From Rhizobium sp. Root1212 (lineage in GTDB: Bacteria > Pseudomonadota > Alphaproteobacteria > Rhizobiales > Rhizobiaceae), in contig NZ_LMDA01000011.1 in assembly GCF_001424985.1 (NCBI RefSeq), positions 1 to 64,000 of the forward strand: DNA of 64,000 nucleotides. The letters are read 5' to 3'. Within the stretch, counting starts at the first letter, position 1, and each line of letters begins with the position of its first letter. This document shows, piece after piece, positions 48,124-56,757 of this stretch. The notes below the pieces were generated by a model. The model saw nothing but the letters and a program-made list of their open reading frames with translations. It did no database searches and had not been told where the DNA came from. The position numbers and the translations under genes are program-made.

Positions 48124-48151
48124 TGACATTTTTTCAAAGCAGGATGGTATC

Positions 48152-49933
48152 GTGATCGAATATGCATTTGGCCCGCTGATCGATGAGCACGGCGTCGAGT
48201 TCCGGTTATGGGCTCCCCTTAAGGACAGCGTTCATGTGCGTGTGGAAGGACGTAAGGCCGAGCCGATGGAGCCAAACGATAACGGCTGGCATCGATGCCG
48301 GCTGGATGGGCTCGGGCCTGGGAGCCGCTACAAGTTTGTGATGCCTGACGGCTCCGAGGTGCCGGACCCGGGATCGCGCCATCAGCCGCACGATGTGCAT
48401 GGTCCAAGCGAGGTCATCGATTTGTGTCGATACGAGTGGAAGACCAATGCGTGGTCCGGTCGTCCGTGGGAAGCGATGGTCATCTATGAGCTGCATATTG
48501 GCTCGTTTACATCGGAAGGAACGTTCCGCGCTGCAATCGCAAAGCTTGATCATCTGGCGGTTCTCGGGATCACCGCGATCCAAATTATGCCGGTCAGCGA
48601 ATTTCCCGGCCGCTACAACTGGGGCTATGACGGCGTCCTCCCCTACGCATCGGACAGCAGCTACGGCCGTCCCGAAGACTTCATGGCGCTAGTGGACGCC
48701 GCGCACGAGCGCGGCATCAGCATCTTTTTAGATGTTGTCTATAATCACTTTGGCCCAGATGGAAATTACCTTCCAACTTACGCGCCTCTCTTTACCGAAA
48801 ATCACAAAACACCATGGGGCAATGGCATAAACTACGATGGCGAAGGTTCTCGAGCCGTCCGTGAATTCATCATTCAGAACGCAATCTATTGGGTCGAGGA
48901 ATACAGATTGGACGGGCTGCGCCTCGACGCGGTGCATGCCATCAAGGACGATAGTGAAGAACATCGTCTCCAAGAGCTTGCCCGCCGGGTCCGCGATACC
49001 GCCGGGGCGAGGCATGTTCATCTAATCGTGGAGAACGAAGACAATGACAGCGATCTGTTGAGGCGAGATCAAAAGGGGCAGGCTGTCAACTTCACCGCAC
49101 AATGGAACGACGATGTTCACCACGTCCTTCACATCGCTGCAACCGGTGAAACCTTTGGCTACTACCAGGATTACGCCGATGACACCGGCAAGGTTGGCCG
49201 GGCACTTGCGGAGGGTTTTGTTTTTCAAGGCGAACATATGCCTTATCGTGGCGGAAACCGAGGCAAGTCGACCGATCATCTGCCACCAACCGCCTTCATC
49301 TCGTTCATCCAAAATCATGATCAGATAGGTAATAGGGCACGGGGCGATCGCATGATCACCTACCGACCGCTTGCGCCCCTTAAAGCAGTGACCGCTATCT
49401 ACCTGCTGTCGCCGCAAATCCCGATGCTCTTCATGGGTGAGGAGTGGGGCGCACGGGAGCCGTTCCCCTATTTCTGTGACTTCGATGAAGATCTGAACGA
49501 CAAAGTGAGGAAGGGACGCCGTGAGGAGCTGTCGCGTCTTCCGGGCTTTGACGCTGACGATTTGCTTGATCCCACAGCGGAGTCGACGTTCGAAGTGGCA
49601 AAGCTCAACTGGTCCGCGATCGCCGGTCTGGACGCTTCAGAGATGCTGGCCTTTTACAGCTCTCTTCTTGCTCTGCGGCATCAACGGATCGTGCCGCTGT
49701 TGAAAGACATTGGCAATGGCAATGCGTCGTTTCGCCAGGAGGGCAGCGCAACGACTGTCGACTGGGTAACGAAACATGGCGCAACGCTAAGCTTAGTTGC
49801 AAACCTTTCAGACGGCCCGGTGCGGCTACGGACATCGCCAGCAGCGGAGCCAATTTTTTCCCTCGGATCATTCAGCCACGAAACGTTATCGGCTTGGGCT
49901 GTCATGGTCAGCCTTACCGAACCTCGGAGCTGA
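48152..49933 (+). CDS. treZ: malto-oligosyltrehalose trehalohydrolase
   Basis: 593 residues from GTG 48152 (AGGATG upstream). An N-terminal CBM48-like domain (EFRLWAPLKDSVHVRVEG) precedes a GH13 barrel with IQIMPVSEFPG, LDVVYNHFGP, LDGLRLDAVHAI (nucleophile Asp), LIVENEDND (acid) and SFIQNHDQIGN. It hydrolyses the product of TreY to release free trehalose. It lies 28 bases after the SDR and 35 before malQ. Confidence 0.95.
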   Translation: MIEYAFGPLIDEHGVEFRLWAPLKDSVHVRVEGRKAEPMEPNDNGWHRCRLDGLGPGSRYKFVMPDGSEVPDPGSRHQPHDVHGPSEVIDLCRYEWKTNAWSGRPWEAMVIYELHIGSFTSEGTFRAAIAKLDHLAVLGITAIQIMPVSEFPGRYNWGYDGVLPYASDSSYGRPEDFMALVDAAHERGISIFLDVVYNHFGPDGNYLPTYAPLFTENHKTPWGNGINYDGEGSRAVREFIIQNAIYWVEEYRLDGLRLDAVHAIKDDSEEHRLQELARRVRDTAGARHVHLIVENEDNDSDLLRRDQKGQAVNFTAQWNDDVHHVLHIAATGETFGYYQDYADDTGKVGRALAEGFVFQGEHMPYRGGNRGKSTDHLPPTAFISFIQNHDQIGNRARGDRMITYRPLAPLKAVTAIYLLSPQIPMLFMGEEWGAREPFPYFCDFDEDLNDKVRKGRREELSRLPGFDADDLLDPTAESTFEVAKLNWSAIAGLDASEMLAFYSSLLALRHQRIVPLLKDIGNGNASFRQEGSATTVDWVTKHGATLSLVANLSDGPVRLRTSPAAEPIFSLGSFSHETLSAWAVMVSLTEPRS

Positions 49934-49968
49934 CCTGGCATGGCTTCCTCTTGGAAAGTGGCGCTGCG

Positions 49969-51822
49969 ATGACCTTGCATCTCGACAAGTTAGCCAAAAG
50001 GCATGGGATCAGCTTGACAAGGCCAAGCCCGCAAGAGGTGGACGTGGCCGTTACCGACACCACAAAGCGGAAAATTCTTTCGGCACTTGGCGTGGCGGCT
50101 GACAGCGATAGTCAGCCCGGAAGACGGAATGATGCGGATAAGAAGTCTTCCAGCAGGATCATCCCGCAATCCTTCCTGCCAGAGTTTCTCAAGTCCAGTC
50201 GCGTCTGGGGTATCAGTCTGCAGCTCTACGAGCTGCGCTCAGAGCGCAACTGGGGCATTGGCGATTTTGAGGATCTCGTCGTGATGATCCGCCTGGGCGG
50301 GTCGCTGGGTGCCGACTTCATCGGGCTCAATCCTCTTCACGCCCCTTTTCTTGCCGACCCCGATCGGTGTAGTCCGTATGAACCGTCAAACCGCCAAATG
50401 CTTAATCCGCTGTATATCGCAGTCGATAAGGTCACAGGGTTCGAAAGCAACCCTCATCTCGAAGCACGGCTGCAGGAGCTGCGGTCGACCGATCTTGTCG
50501 ACTACGTCCATGTTGCCCACATCAAGCTCGGAGTTTTGCGTGATCTTTGGATGAGCCGGAGATCCTCTCCCGATCGTCACTCGAAGGACCGGCAAGAGTT
50601 CAATGCTTTCGTCCAGGGCGGCGGTGAAATCTTGCGACGGCACGCGTTGTTCGAAGCCCTGTCCGCGTTCATGGGAGAACAGGGTATCGGGGCTGGTTGG
50701 GCCTCTTGGCCCGCCGAGTATCAGCGGCCAGACAGCGCCGAAGTCGTCGCGTTCGCCAACAAACAGCCAGACTTGATCGAGTTTCACATCTGGCTTCAGT
50801 GGCTTTGCCATCAGCAGCTGGCAAGGGCCGTAGAGGCGATGCGTGACGCCGGTTTGCGAATAGGACTTTATCTTGACCTGGCTGTCGGAGAAGCACTCGA
50901 TGGCTCAGCGACCTGGAGCGAGCAGGGTGCCTATATTTCGCAGGCGACGATCGGCAGCCCACCGGATCCGTTCGCGCCCGAGGGGCAGGATTGGCATTTG
51001 GCAGCCTTCCATCCGTCATCGATCGCTTCGGGCTGCGACGCGCCATTTCGGAGGATGGTCACGGCTGCGATGCGTTACGCCGGCGCCATAAGGATTGATC
51101 ATGCAGCCGCTCTGCGCCGGCTGTTTCTCGTGCCGCTCGATAGTTCGCCCGATGAGGGTGCCTATGTCGACTACCCACAGAGCCAGCTGTTGCAGATTTT
51201 GGCCGATGCTTCCTCGGAATTCAAATGCTTGGTGATTGGCGAGGATTTGGGAATGTTGCCGGAAGGGCTGCAGGACGATCTCGCTGCAGCCCGGATCCTG
51301 TCTTACCGCATCCTGTCGTATGAGCGCGAAGAAGATGGCTTCAAGCCTGCAGCGGATTATCCTCGGCTGTCGCTTGCATGCGTCTCGACCCACGACCATC
51401 AGACCTTGGCCGGATGGTGGCGTGGCGCTGACATCAAAGCTAGGTCGGACCATGGAATCGTTCCTCCTGATCTGACAGAGGTGCATATCGAACAGCGTCA
51501 CCATGAGCGAGAGGATTTAAAGGTAGCGCTAAAGGAAGCAGGCGCCTATCCGCTGAATCGCTGGCCTTCGTCCGTTGCGAGCGACGAAAAACTGAAAGAC
51601 CTCGTCGTGAGCGCTCATGGCTTCATCGCCAAAACCGCGTCCATATTGGCTGTGGTTCGACTGGCCGACATGACAGGTGAGAAGCGTCCAACGAATATTC
51701 CGGGCACTAGCGACAGTTACCCCAATTGGAAACCAAAGCTCTCCGTGCCGATGGAAAAGTTGGGGAGCTTGCCTTTGCTTTCGCAGATCGCTGGGGCAAT
51801 GCAGAACGAACGGCCAAAGTAG
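49969..51822 (+). CDS. malQ: 4-alpha-glucanotransferase
   Basis: 617 residues of GH77. RVWGISLQLYELRSERNWGIGDFEDL, the LNPLHAPF loop, IRIDHAAALRR (nucleophile Asp), VIGEDLGMLPEG (acid Glu) and CVSTHDHQTLAGWW are MalQ marks. It rearranges maltodextrins and can supply TreY with chains of suitable length. ATG 49969 is preceded by GGAAAG. It ends the SDR-treZ-malQ unit. Confidence 0.93.
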   Translation: MTLHLDKLAKRHGISLTRPSPQEVDVAVTDTTKRKILSALGVAADSDSQPGRRNDADKKSSSRIIPQSFLPEFLKSSRVWGISLQLYELRSERNWGIGDFEDLVVMIRLGGSLGADFIGLNPLHAPFLADPDRCSPYEPSNRQMLNPLYIAVDKVTGFESNPHLEARLQELRSTDLVDYVHVAHIKLGVLRDLWMSRRSSPDRHSKDRQEFNAFVQGGGEILRRHALFEALSAFMGEQGIGAGWASWPAEYQRPDSAEVVAFANKQPDLIEFHIWLQWLCHQQLARAVEAMRDAGLRIGLYLDLAVGEALDGSATWSEQGAYISQATIGSPPDPFAPEGQDWHLAAFHPSSIASGCDAPFRRMVTAAMRYAGAIRIDHAAALRRLFLVPLDSSPDEGAYVDYPQSQLLQILADASSEFKCLVIGEDLGMLPEGLQDDLAAARILSYRILSYEREEDGFKPAADYPRLSLACVSTHDHQTLAGWWRGADIKARSDHGIVPPDLTEVHIEQRHHEREDLKVALKEAGAYPLNRWPSSVASDEKLKDLVVSAHGFIAKTASILAVVRLADMTGEKRPTNIPGTSDSYPNWKPKLSVPMEKLGSLPLLSQIAGAMQNERPK

Positions 51823-52170
51823 CTCGTTACACTTGGACGCGGGCGATCCTGGCCAGATAGTCGATCAGCGCTTTCCCATGGCCGCCGAGCTGTGCGTTAA
51901 TGTACGCTTATCAAATTCGGCTCTGCTCGCGGTCTGCTTCCTTTCAAGAATGGTCTTTCGTTCGGCATGAGCATCTCTAACTACCCGCCCGACAGCGGAT
52001 TGAGAGAGCAATTACCTTTTCCCGTTACTGCCATTGGTGAAATAGGCCTCACCATCGGTCAGAGGCTGACAGCACGAAAGCGAAAGGGCCGCAGCAGTCT
52101 TTTAGATACGGCGGTTCATCGAATCTCCAGCTTAGTTCAGGCTTCCACAACCGTCATTTGCTGCCAAGGT
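51823..52170. other. 348-base spacer with a possible gene remnant
   Basis: No complete gene is supported. On the minus strand at 51827-51907 a 26-codon frame without a start reads AYINAQLGGHGKALIDYLAR and then IARVQV before TAA. The GHGKALIDYLARIA part recalls the acetyl-CoA-binding motif of GNAT acetyltransferases, so it may be a leftover 3' end or interior. The evidence is weak. Confidence 0.25.
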
Positions 52171-52380
52171 CTATCCGCACCGCAACTGACCGAGGGCGTG
52201 CTCGATCCGCTCGACTTGATGCTCTGGAACTCGGTTGGCCGCAGGGTCTTCGGCCGCCGAGATTTCGGCTACCGTCAAACCGGTGGCGATCGCAAAATCT
52301 TCAAGGCTGTATTCTTTCGCCAGACGGGCGGCCAGGCGACGAGCCGCAGCTGTGGTTTGCAATGTAACAAGCTGATCCAT
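52171..52380 (-). CDS. small helix-turn-helix-like protein
   Basis: 69 residues from ATG 52380 with GGAG upstream. The sequence (RRLAARLAKEYSLEDFAIAT, then GLTVAEISAAED and VPEHQVERIEHAL) has the pattern of a short HTH DNA-binding domain of the Xre/phage-repressor kind. A regulator is possible. A larger plus-strand frame over the same bases reads poorly and was rejected. Confidence 0.55.
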   Translation of the reverse strand: MDQLVTLQTTAAARRLAARLAKEYSLEDFAIATGLTVAEISAAEDPAANRVPEHQVERIEHALGQLRCG

Positions 52381-52579
52381 ACGAGAATCTCCACATTCCA
52401 CTTGCGCAAACCTCCTTAGGCCAACGTGCAATGCTCACCTGCAAGGCCACGGCCTCTGTCTCTTCGCAAGCCGTAGATGCCAGACTGATAGAGACCGCGA
52501 CACTCTTCGGCGATTCGCGATCTCTTGACTAAGGCAAAGGCGGTGGCCGCTCGACCTTTCGGGTCAGCGACCAGACGTA

Positions 52580-53446
52580 TTAAATCATGATCTCGCCGCC
52601 AGTCACGGGGATGACGGCGCCCGTCATATAGCTTCCGAGATCAGAGGCGAGGAGGACATACGCCCCTGCCAGCTCTGCTGGCTGTCCCGCGCGGCCGATG
52701 AGGGTATTTTCCCCAAACTTCGCAGCTTTTTCGGCTGGCATTGTCGAAGGTATGAGCGGCGTCCAGATCGGCCCGGGTGCAACGGCATTCACACGGATCC
52801 CTTTTTCCGCCAGCATCTCAGCCAAACCTGCGGTGAAGTTTGAAACTGCGCCTTTGGTGGATGCGTAGGCCAGAAGCTGCGGCGATGGCTGGCGCGACTG
52901 GATCGAGGTTGTGTTGATGATTGAGCTGCCGGGCTTCATGTGAGGAGCGGCAGCCTTGGACAGGAAGAATGGTGCGTAGATGTTAGTGCGGAAGGTTTCG
53001 TCCCATTCCTCGGCTGTGATGTCCGCAATGCCCGCGTAGGTTCGCTGAAACGCAGCGTTGTTGACGAGAATATCGATCCCGCCGAGTTCGTCGATGGCAC
53101 GCTTTACAAGATCCTTGCAGTGTTCTTCGGATTTGATGTCACCGGGAGCTACCAGGGCCTTGCGCCCGGCATCCTCAACCCACTTTGCAGTATCGCGAGC
53201 GTCATCGTCTTCACTGAGGTAGGAAATGACGATGTCAGCACCTTCGCGAGCAAAAGCAATGGCGACGGCCTTGCCGATACCGGAGTCAGCCCCTGTGATG
53301 AGGGCGACTTTGCCGGTCAGCTTGCCATCGCCCTTGTAGGACGTTTCGCCATGATCGGGCACAGGTTTCATTTCGGCTGTCTTGCCCGGTGGCTCCTGCT
53401 GCTGTTCCGGATAGGGCGGAGTAGGGTGGCGCGTTTTTTCCATCAT
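52580..53446 (-). CDS. SDR oxidoreductase of the YghA/YhdF type
   Basis: 288 residues. A proline-rich N-terminal extension (RHPTPPYPEQQQEPPG) typical of this group precedes the SDR core, with TGADSGIG, NNAAFQ, Ser in NTTSIQS, YASTKGA and SYMTGAVIPVTGG. The start at 53446 follows AAGGAG; an adjacent ATG is at 53443. This branch is often stress-induced; the substrate is unknown. A GSR promoter ends 28 bases upstream. Confidence 0.92.
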   Translation of the reverse strand: MMEKTRHPTPPYPEQQQEPPGKTAEMKPVPDHGETSYKGDGKLTGKVALITGADSGIGKAVAIAFAREGADIVISYLSEDDDARDTAKWVEDAGRKALVAPGDIKSEEHCKDLVKRAIDELGGIDILVNNAAFQRTYAGIADITAEEWDETFRTNIYAPFFLSKAAAPHMKPGSSIINTTSIQSRQPSPQLLAYASTKGAVSNFTAGLAEMLAEKGIRVNAVAPGPIWTPLIPSTMPAEKAAKFGENTLIGRAGQPAELAGAYVLLASDLGSYMTGAVIPVTGGEIMI

Positions 53447-53473
53447 GTGTCTCCTTGTTGGGGTTAGGACGAA

Positions 53474-53498
53474 AACCATGAAGGACGCTCCAGGTTCC
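53474..53498 (-). promoter_or_regulatory. EcfG-type stress promoter for the YghA-type SDR
   Basis: GGAAC, 17 bases, GTT on the minus strand, 28 bases before ATG 53446. Confidence 0.75.
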
Positions 53499-53610
53499 CT
53501 AAGGATGATTTCTAGCTCGGATGGGAACAACAGTGGGCGGCCGTGCTTTATCCCGGACAAGTCCACGTCACCTCTCCCTTCGGTTTGCAAGGGCATCGAA
53601 TTGGTCGTCA

Positions 53611-55398
53611 ATGCTTCATCACCTTGTCCCCGACCGCACCCATGGTTTTCTTCCCCTTGAACACTATGCGGCTATCGGAGATGGACGTTCGGTTGCTCTC
53701 ATCGGAGCAGATGGTTCGATCGACTGGTGGTGTGCTCCAGAGATGGATTCACCTCCGCTTTTCAATCGCATGCATGACCGCGATGGTGGACGCTTCTCCA
53801 TTACCCCGGCGGAGCACTTCAAGATTGAACGACGGTACCGGGAAAACAGCAATGTTCTCGAGACGACCTTCATTACCGAAAAGGGATGCGCCCGGGTCAC
53901 TGAATCCCTGAACAGCGGTATCTCGGGGCGTCTTCCGTGGTGTGAACTGGCGCGCCGGATCGAAGGTCTGTCGGGATCCGTCGAGTTTCAGATCAGGCTC
54001 AATCCAATATGTGCTCGCGGAGAGGTCATCCGGGCTGACCACCCGAATGCAAAAATCCGCTACCTCGGCGATCTTACAACGACCTTTTGCCACGATGACC
54101 AGGTCGAGATCACGTTGGATACTGACGATCACACCGAAGCGACATACGTCACAACGGAAGGGCAAGGAACATGTATCGCGCTGCTTGCCGCTGATCGTGC
54201 CCCGCTCGCGATCCCGCGCCTGTCGGACATAGATGCCCGCATCGATCTGAGCGACAGAGAATGGAAACGGTGGGCGGCTCAGCTCACCTACGACGGACCG
54301 TTTGCCACCGATCTCGTGCGATGCGCACTCTCGCTGAAATTTCTGCTATTTTCGGAAACCGGTGCGATCGCTGCCGCTGCGACCGCAGGCCTTCCTGAAC
54401 GAATTGGCGGCGACAAGAACTACGACTATCGCTTCGCCTGGGTGAGGGACGCGGCATATACGATCAAGGCGCTGCTGCGAGCCGGCGCGCTGTCGGAGCC
54501 GATCGCTGCTTTCGGCTGGCTCGTCCGGACGATTGAGGCTGACGGTCTGGAACCGAAGGTCGTCTACACCTTGCGCGGAAAAGAGGTCCCGAATGAAGAA
54601 GTGATCCAAGTACCCGGTTATCTCGGCTCCTCGCCTGTACGGCGGGGAAACCGTGCAAAGCAGCAGCTGCAACTGAGCTGTTATGGCGATTTCCTGGAGA
54701 CGGCGTTCCTGTTCGCGAAGATGGGTCACGTCCTTGATCCTGCGGCATCGAAGCTCCTGGCCCGTCTGGCGGATCAGGTGGTCGAGCGGTGGCGGCTAAA
54801 GGATTCTGGAATCTGGGAATTGGAGGAAGAGAACCATTACACCTTCTCCAAGATCGGTTGCTGGCTGGCGCTGGACAGGGCCGTGAGGCTTGCGGATGAA
54901 GGGCACATCGAGGGTCGACGTCGGGACACCTGGTGGACGGAGCGCGATATCATCCGCGACTGGATCGATGAAAACTGCTGGTCGGCCGAGAAGCAGGCGT
55001 ACTCGTTCTATGCTGGCACGGACAAGCTTGACGCCTCCCTGCTGCTTGTCACGCGGTTTGAGTTCGACCGTGACGACCGCATGCGAATGACCCGTCAAGC
55101 GATCGAGCAAGAACTCGCGGTCGGGCCGCTGGTCTACCGCTACTCGGGCGCTGCGCAGGAGGAGGGGGCGTTCGTCGCCTGTTCTTGCTGGCTGGTCGAG
55201 GCCTATGCTTTTCTCGGCGAGGTGGACCGCGCCAAGGAAATGCTCGGCGAACTCCTGAAGCGGCTCGGAAACAATTTCGGCATACTCAATGAGCAGATCG
55301 ATCCGGCGACAGGAGCGGGCCTCGGTAATATGCCGCAGGGGCTGAGCCACCTTGCGCTCCTCCACGCAATATTCTCGATACAGGAGAACTTCGGATGA
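53611..55398 (+). CDS. glycoside hydrolase family 15 protein (glucoamylase/trehalase type)
   Basis: 595 residues. An N-terminal beta domain starts LEHYAAIGDGRSVALIGADGSIDWWCAPEMDS-like, typical of bacterial GH15. The catalytic (alpha/alpha)6 barrel has YDYRFAWVRDAAYTI, the acid region GIWELEEENHYTFSK (family usually W-E-x-R) and LGNMPQGLSHLALLHA with the base Glu expected in NEQIDP. It cleaves alpha-glucans or trehalose. It is divergent from the SDR gene and overlaps the next gene by four bases. Confidence 0.9.
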   Translation: MLHHLVPDRTHGFLPLEHYAAIGDGRSVALIGADGSIDWWCAPEMDSPPLFNRMHDRDGGRFSITPAEHFKIERRYRENSNVLETTFITEKGCARVTESLNSGISGRLPWCELARRIEGLSGSVEFQIRLNPICARGEVIRADHPNAKIRYLGDLTTTFCHDDQVEITLDTDDHTEATYVTTEGQGTCIALLAADRAPLAIPRLSDIDARIDLSDREWKRWAAQLTYDGPFATDLVRCALSLKFLLFSETGAIAAAATAGLPERIGGDKNYDYRFAWVRDAAYTIKALLRAGALSEPIAAFGWLVRTIEADGLEPKVVYTLRGKEVPNEEVIQVPGYLGSSPVRRGNRAKQQLQLSCYGDFLETAFLFAKMGHVLDPAASKLLARLADQVVERWRLKDSGIWELEEENHYTFSKIGCWLALDRAVRLADEGHIEGRRRDTWWTERDIIRDWIDENCWSAEKQAYSFYAGTDKLDASLLLVTRFEFDRDDRMRMTRQAIEQELAVGPLVYRYSGAAQEEGAFVACSCWLVEAYAFLGEVDRAKEMLGELLKRLGNNFGILNEQIDPATGAGLGNMPQGLSHLALLHAIFSIQENFG

Positions 55399-56249
55399 TC
55401 GAACTCCTCGACGTAGAACTGCCGCTCAGCCAACTCGGCGAAGGGGCCTATTGGAGCAAGCACAGCTCGACATTCTATTGGGTCGATATCGCCGGGCATA
55501 AAGTTCACGCCTATCGCTTACCCGACAAGGTCCACTCGTCATGGCAACTCTCGAAAGAAGTGAGTTTCGCCTTTCCGCAGCAGGATGGCCACCTCCTGGT
55601 TGGTCTCACTGACGGCGTTTACGACTACAACCCTGAGAGCGGCGAGGAGGTGCCAATAGCCCTTCTCGATCTTCCGAGCCACCATCGCTTGAACGATGGG
55701 AAGGTGGACCCGGCCGGACGGCTATGGGTCGGGACCATCAACACCGCCGACGAGCCGAGCGAAACTGCGGCACTTTACGTGCTGCGGGACGATCGCTTGG
55801 AGGAAGTCGAGGGTAGCTATGCAAATGCCAATGGCAAGGCCTGGAGCCTCGACGGTACCGTGATGTATCACGCCAACACCAGCCGTGGGACGATCTGGAA
55901 ATATGACTACGATGTCGAAACCGGGGCGACGTCGAACAAACGGGTCTTCGTCAGACACGAAGACTGGAATCCGGATGGCCTCTGCATCGACCCCGATGGA
56001 AATCTGCTCATTGCAGTTTTCGGGGGCGCCCGGGTCGAGGTCTATTCACACCGCGCCGAGCACGTGCGTGACATTGAGTTGCCCGTACCGAATGTGACGA
56101 GTTGCGATCTTACAGAAGACGGGACACTGTTCGTCACCACGGCTTTCGATGGGATGTCATTGGAGGCTCGTTCTAATGCACCGCAGTCGGGCGCAGTCTT
56201 TAACTGCCATTATTTCGACGGGCATGAGCGAAACGTCAACTCCCAATGA
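55395..56249 (+). CDS. SMP-30/gluconolactonase family protein
   Basis: 284 residues, a six-bladed propeller with the metal-site residues of the family: Glu in LGEGAYW, Asn in RLNDGKVDP, Asn in ANANGKAWS and Asp in NPDGLCIDPDG. Members open sugar lactones in the cytoplasm. ATG 55395 overlaps the GH15 stop by four bases, so glucose released by the hydrolase may be oxidised and processed here; the oxidation step is not encoded beside it. Confidence 0.92.
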   Translation: MIELLDVELPLSQLGEGAYWSKHSSTFYWVDIAGHKVHAYRLPDKVHSSWQLSKEVSFAFPQQDGHLLVGLTDGVYDYNPESGEEVPIALLDLPSHHRLNDGKVDPAGRLWVGTINTADEPSETAALYVLRDDRLEEVEGSYANANGKAWSLDGTVMYHANTSRGTIWKYDYDVETGATSNKRVFVRHEDWNPDGLCIDPDGNLLIAVFGGARVEVYSHRAEHVRDIELPVPNVTSCDLTEDGTLFVTTAFDGMSLEARSNAPQSGAVFNCHYFDGHERNVNSQ

Positions 56250-56323
56250 TACGCTTCAGTGGGATCTGCAGCCGTCGCCTTCACGTGCGATATCGCGTTT
56301 CGCTCGAGAAACCGTTCAAGCAT

Positions 56324-56639
56324 TCAGAGCTCGGCTTCGGCGAACCCTAGTCGCGTTTCCGCAATCATCTCCGCCAATATGGAGATGATCGCTCGGAGCT
56401 GACTGTCTACTGCGGGAAGGACCTCATCGGACGCGACTGCCGCTTCCCTTAGGGCGAGGGACATCGCCGGTTCGCAGAACCGCGCCGCCTTGGAACATCT
56501 GGCCATCGCTCGGAAACCATAGGCTTGTCAGCCGCGCAACCTCCGCGTCTCCACACGATAGAGCAAGGCGGGCACCGATCACCGTCGCGCGCTCACCCAT
56601 GCCGTCGAGTGGAACAAATGAGCAATGGCTATGCCGCAA
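56324..56639 (-). pseudogene. hypothetical protein, probable frameshift
   Basis: Two minus-strand frames seem to form one protein of about 100 residues. The first (TTG 56639 or a later ATG) reads ERATVIGARLALSCGDAEVARLT. The second continues QAYGFRAMARCSKAARFCE and then ALREAAVASDEVLPAVDSQL and ILAEMIAETRLGFAEAEL to TGA 56324. They join near 56520-56530 at CTGACAAGC. Both halves have strong helical character. No family is recognised. It lies between the convergent lactonase and kinase genes. Confidence 0.4.
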
Positions 56640-56757
56640 GCTCAGGCCAACGTTCGCATCAGATCACGCAGAGCACCGTGGCAACGATATGGGCACCATC
56701 CGTAGCCTTGAATCCCCGCACTTGAGGAGAAAGAACCTGATTAGTCTCCGAGAAACC

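Noticed and set aside
51967-52419. 150-codon plus-strand frame
   Set aside because: Overlaps the better minus-strand HTH-like gene and lacks a ribosome site and domain pattern.
53536-53562. EcfG promoter before the GH15 gene
   Set aside because: GGAAC-N17-CTT has one mismatch and lies over 45 bases from the start codon; too weak to call.
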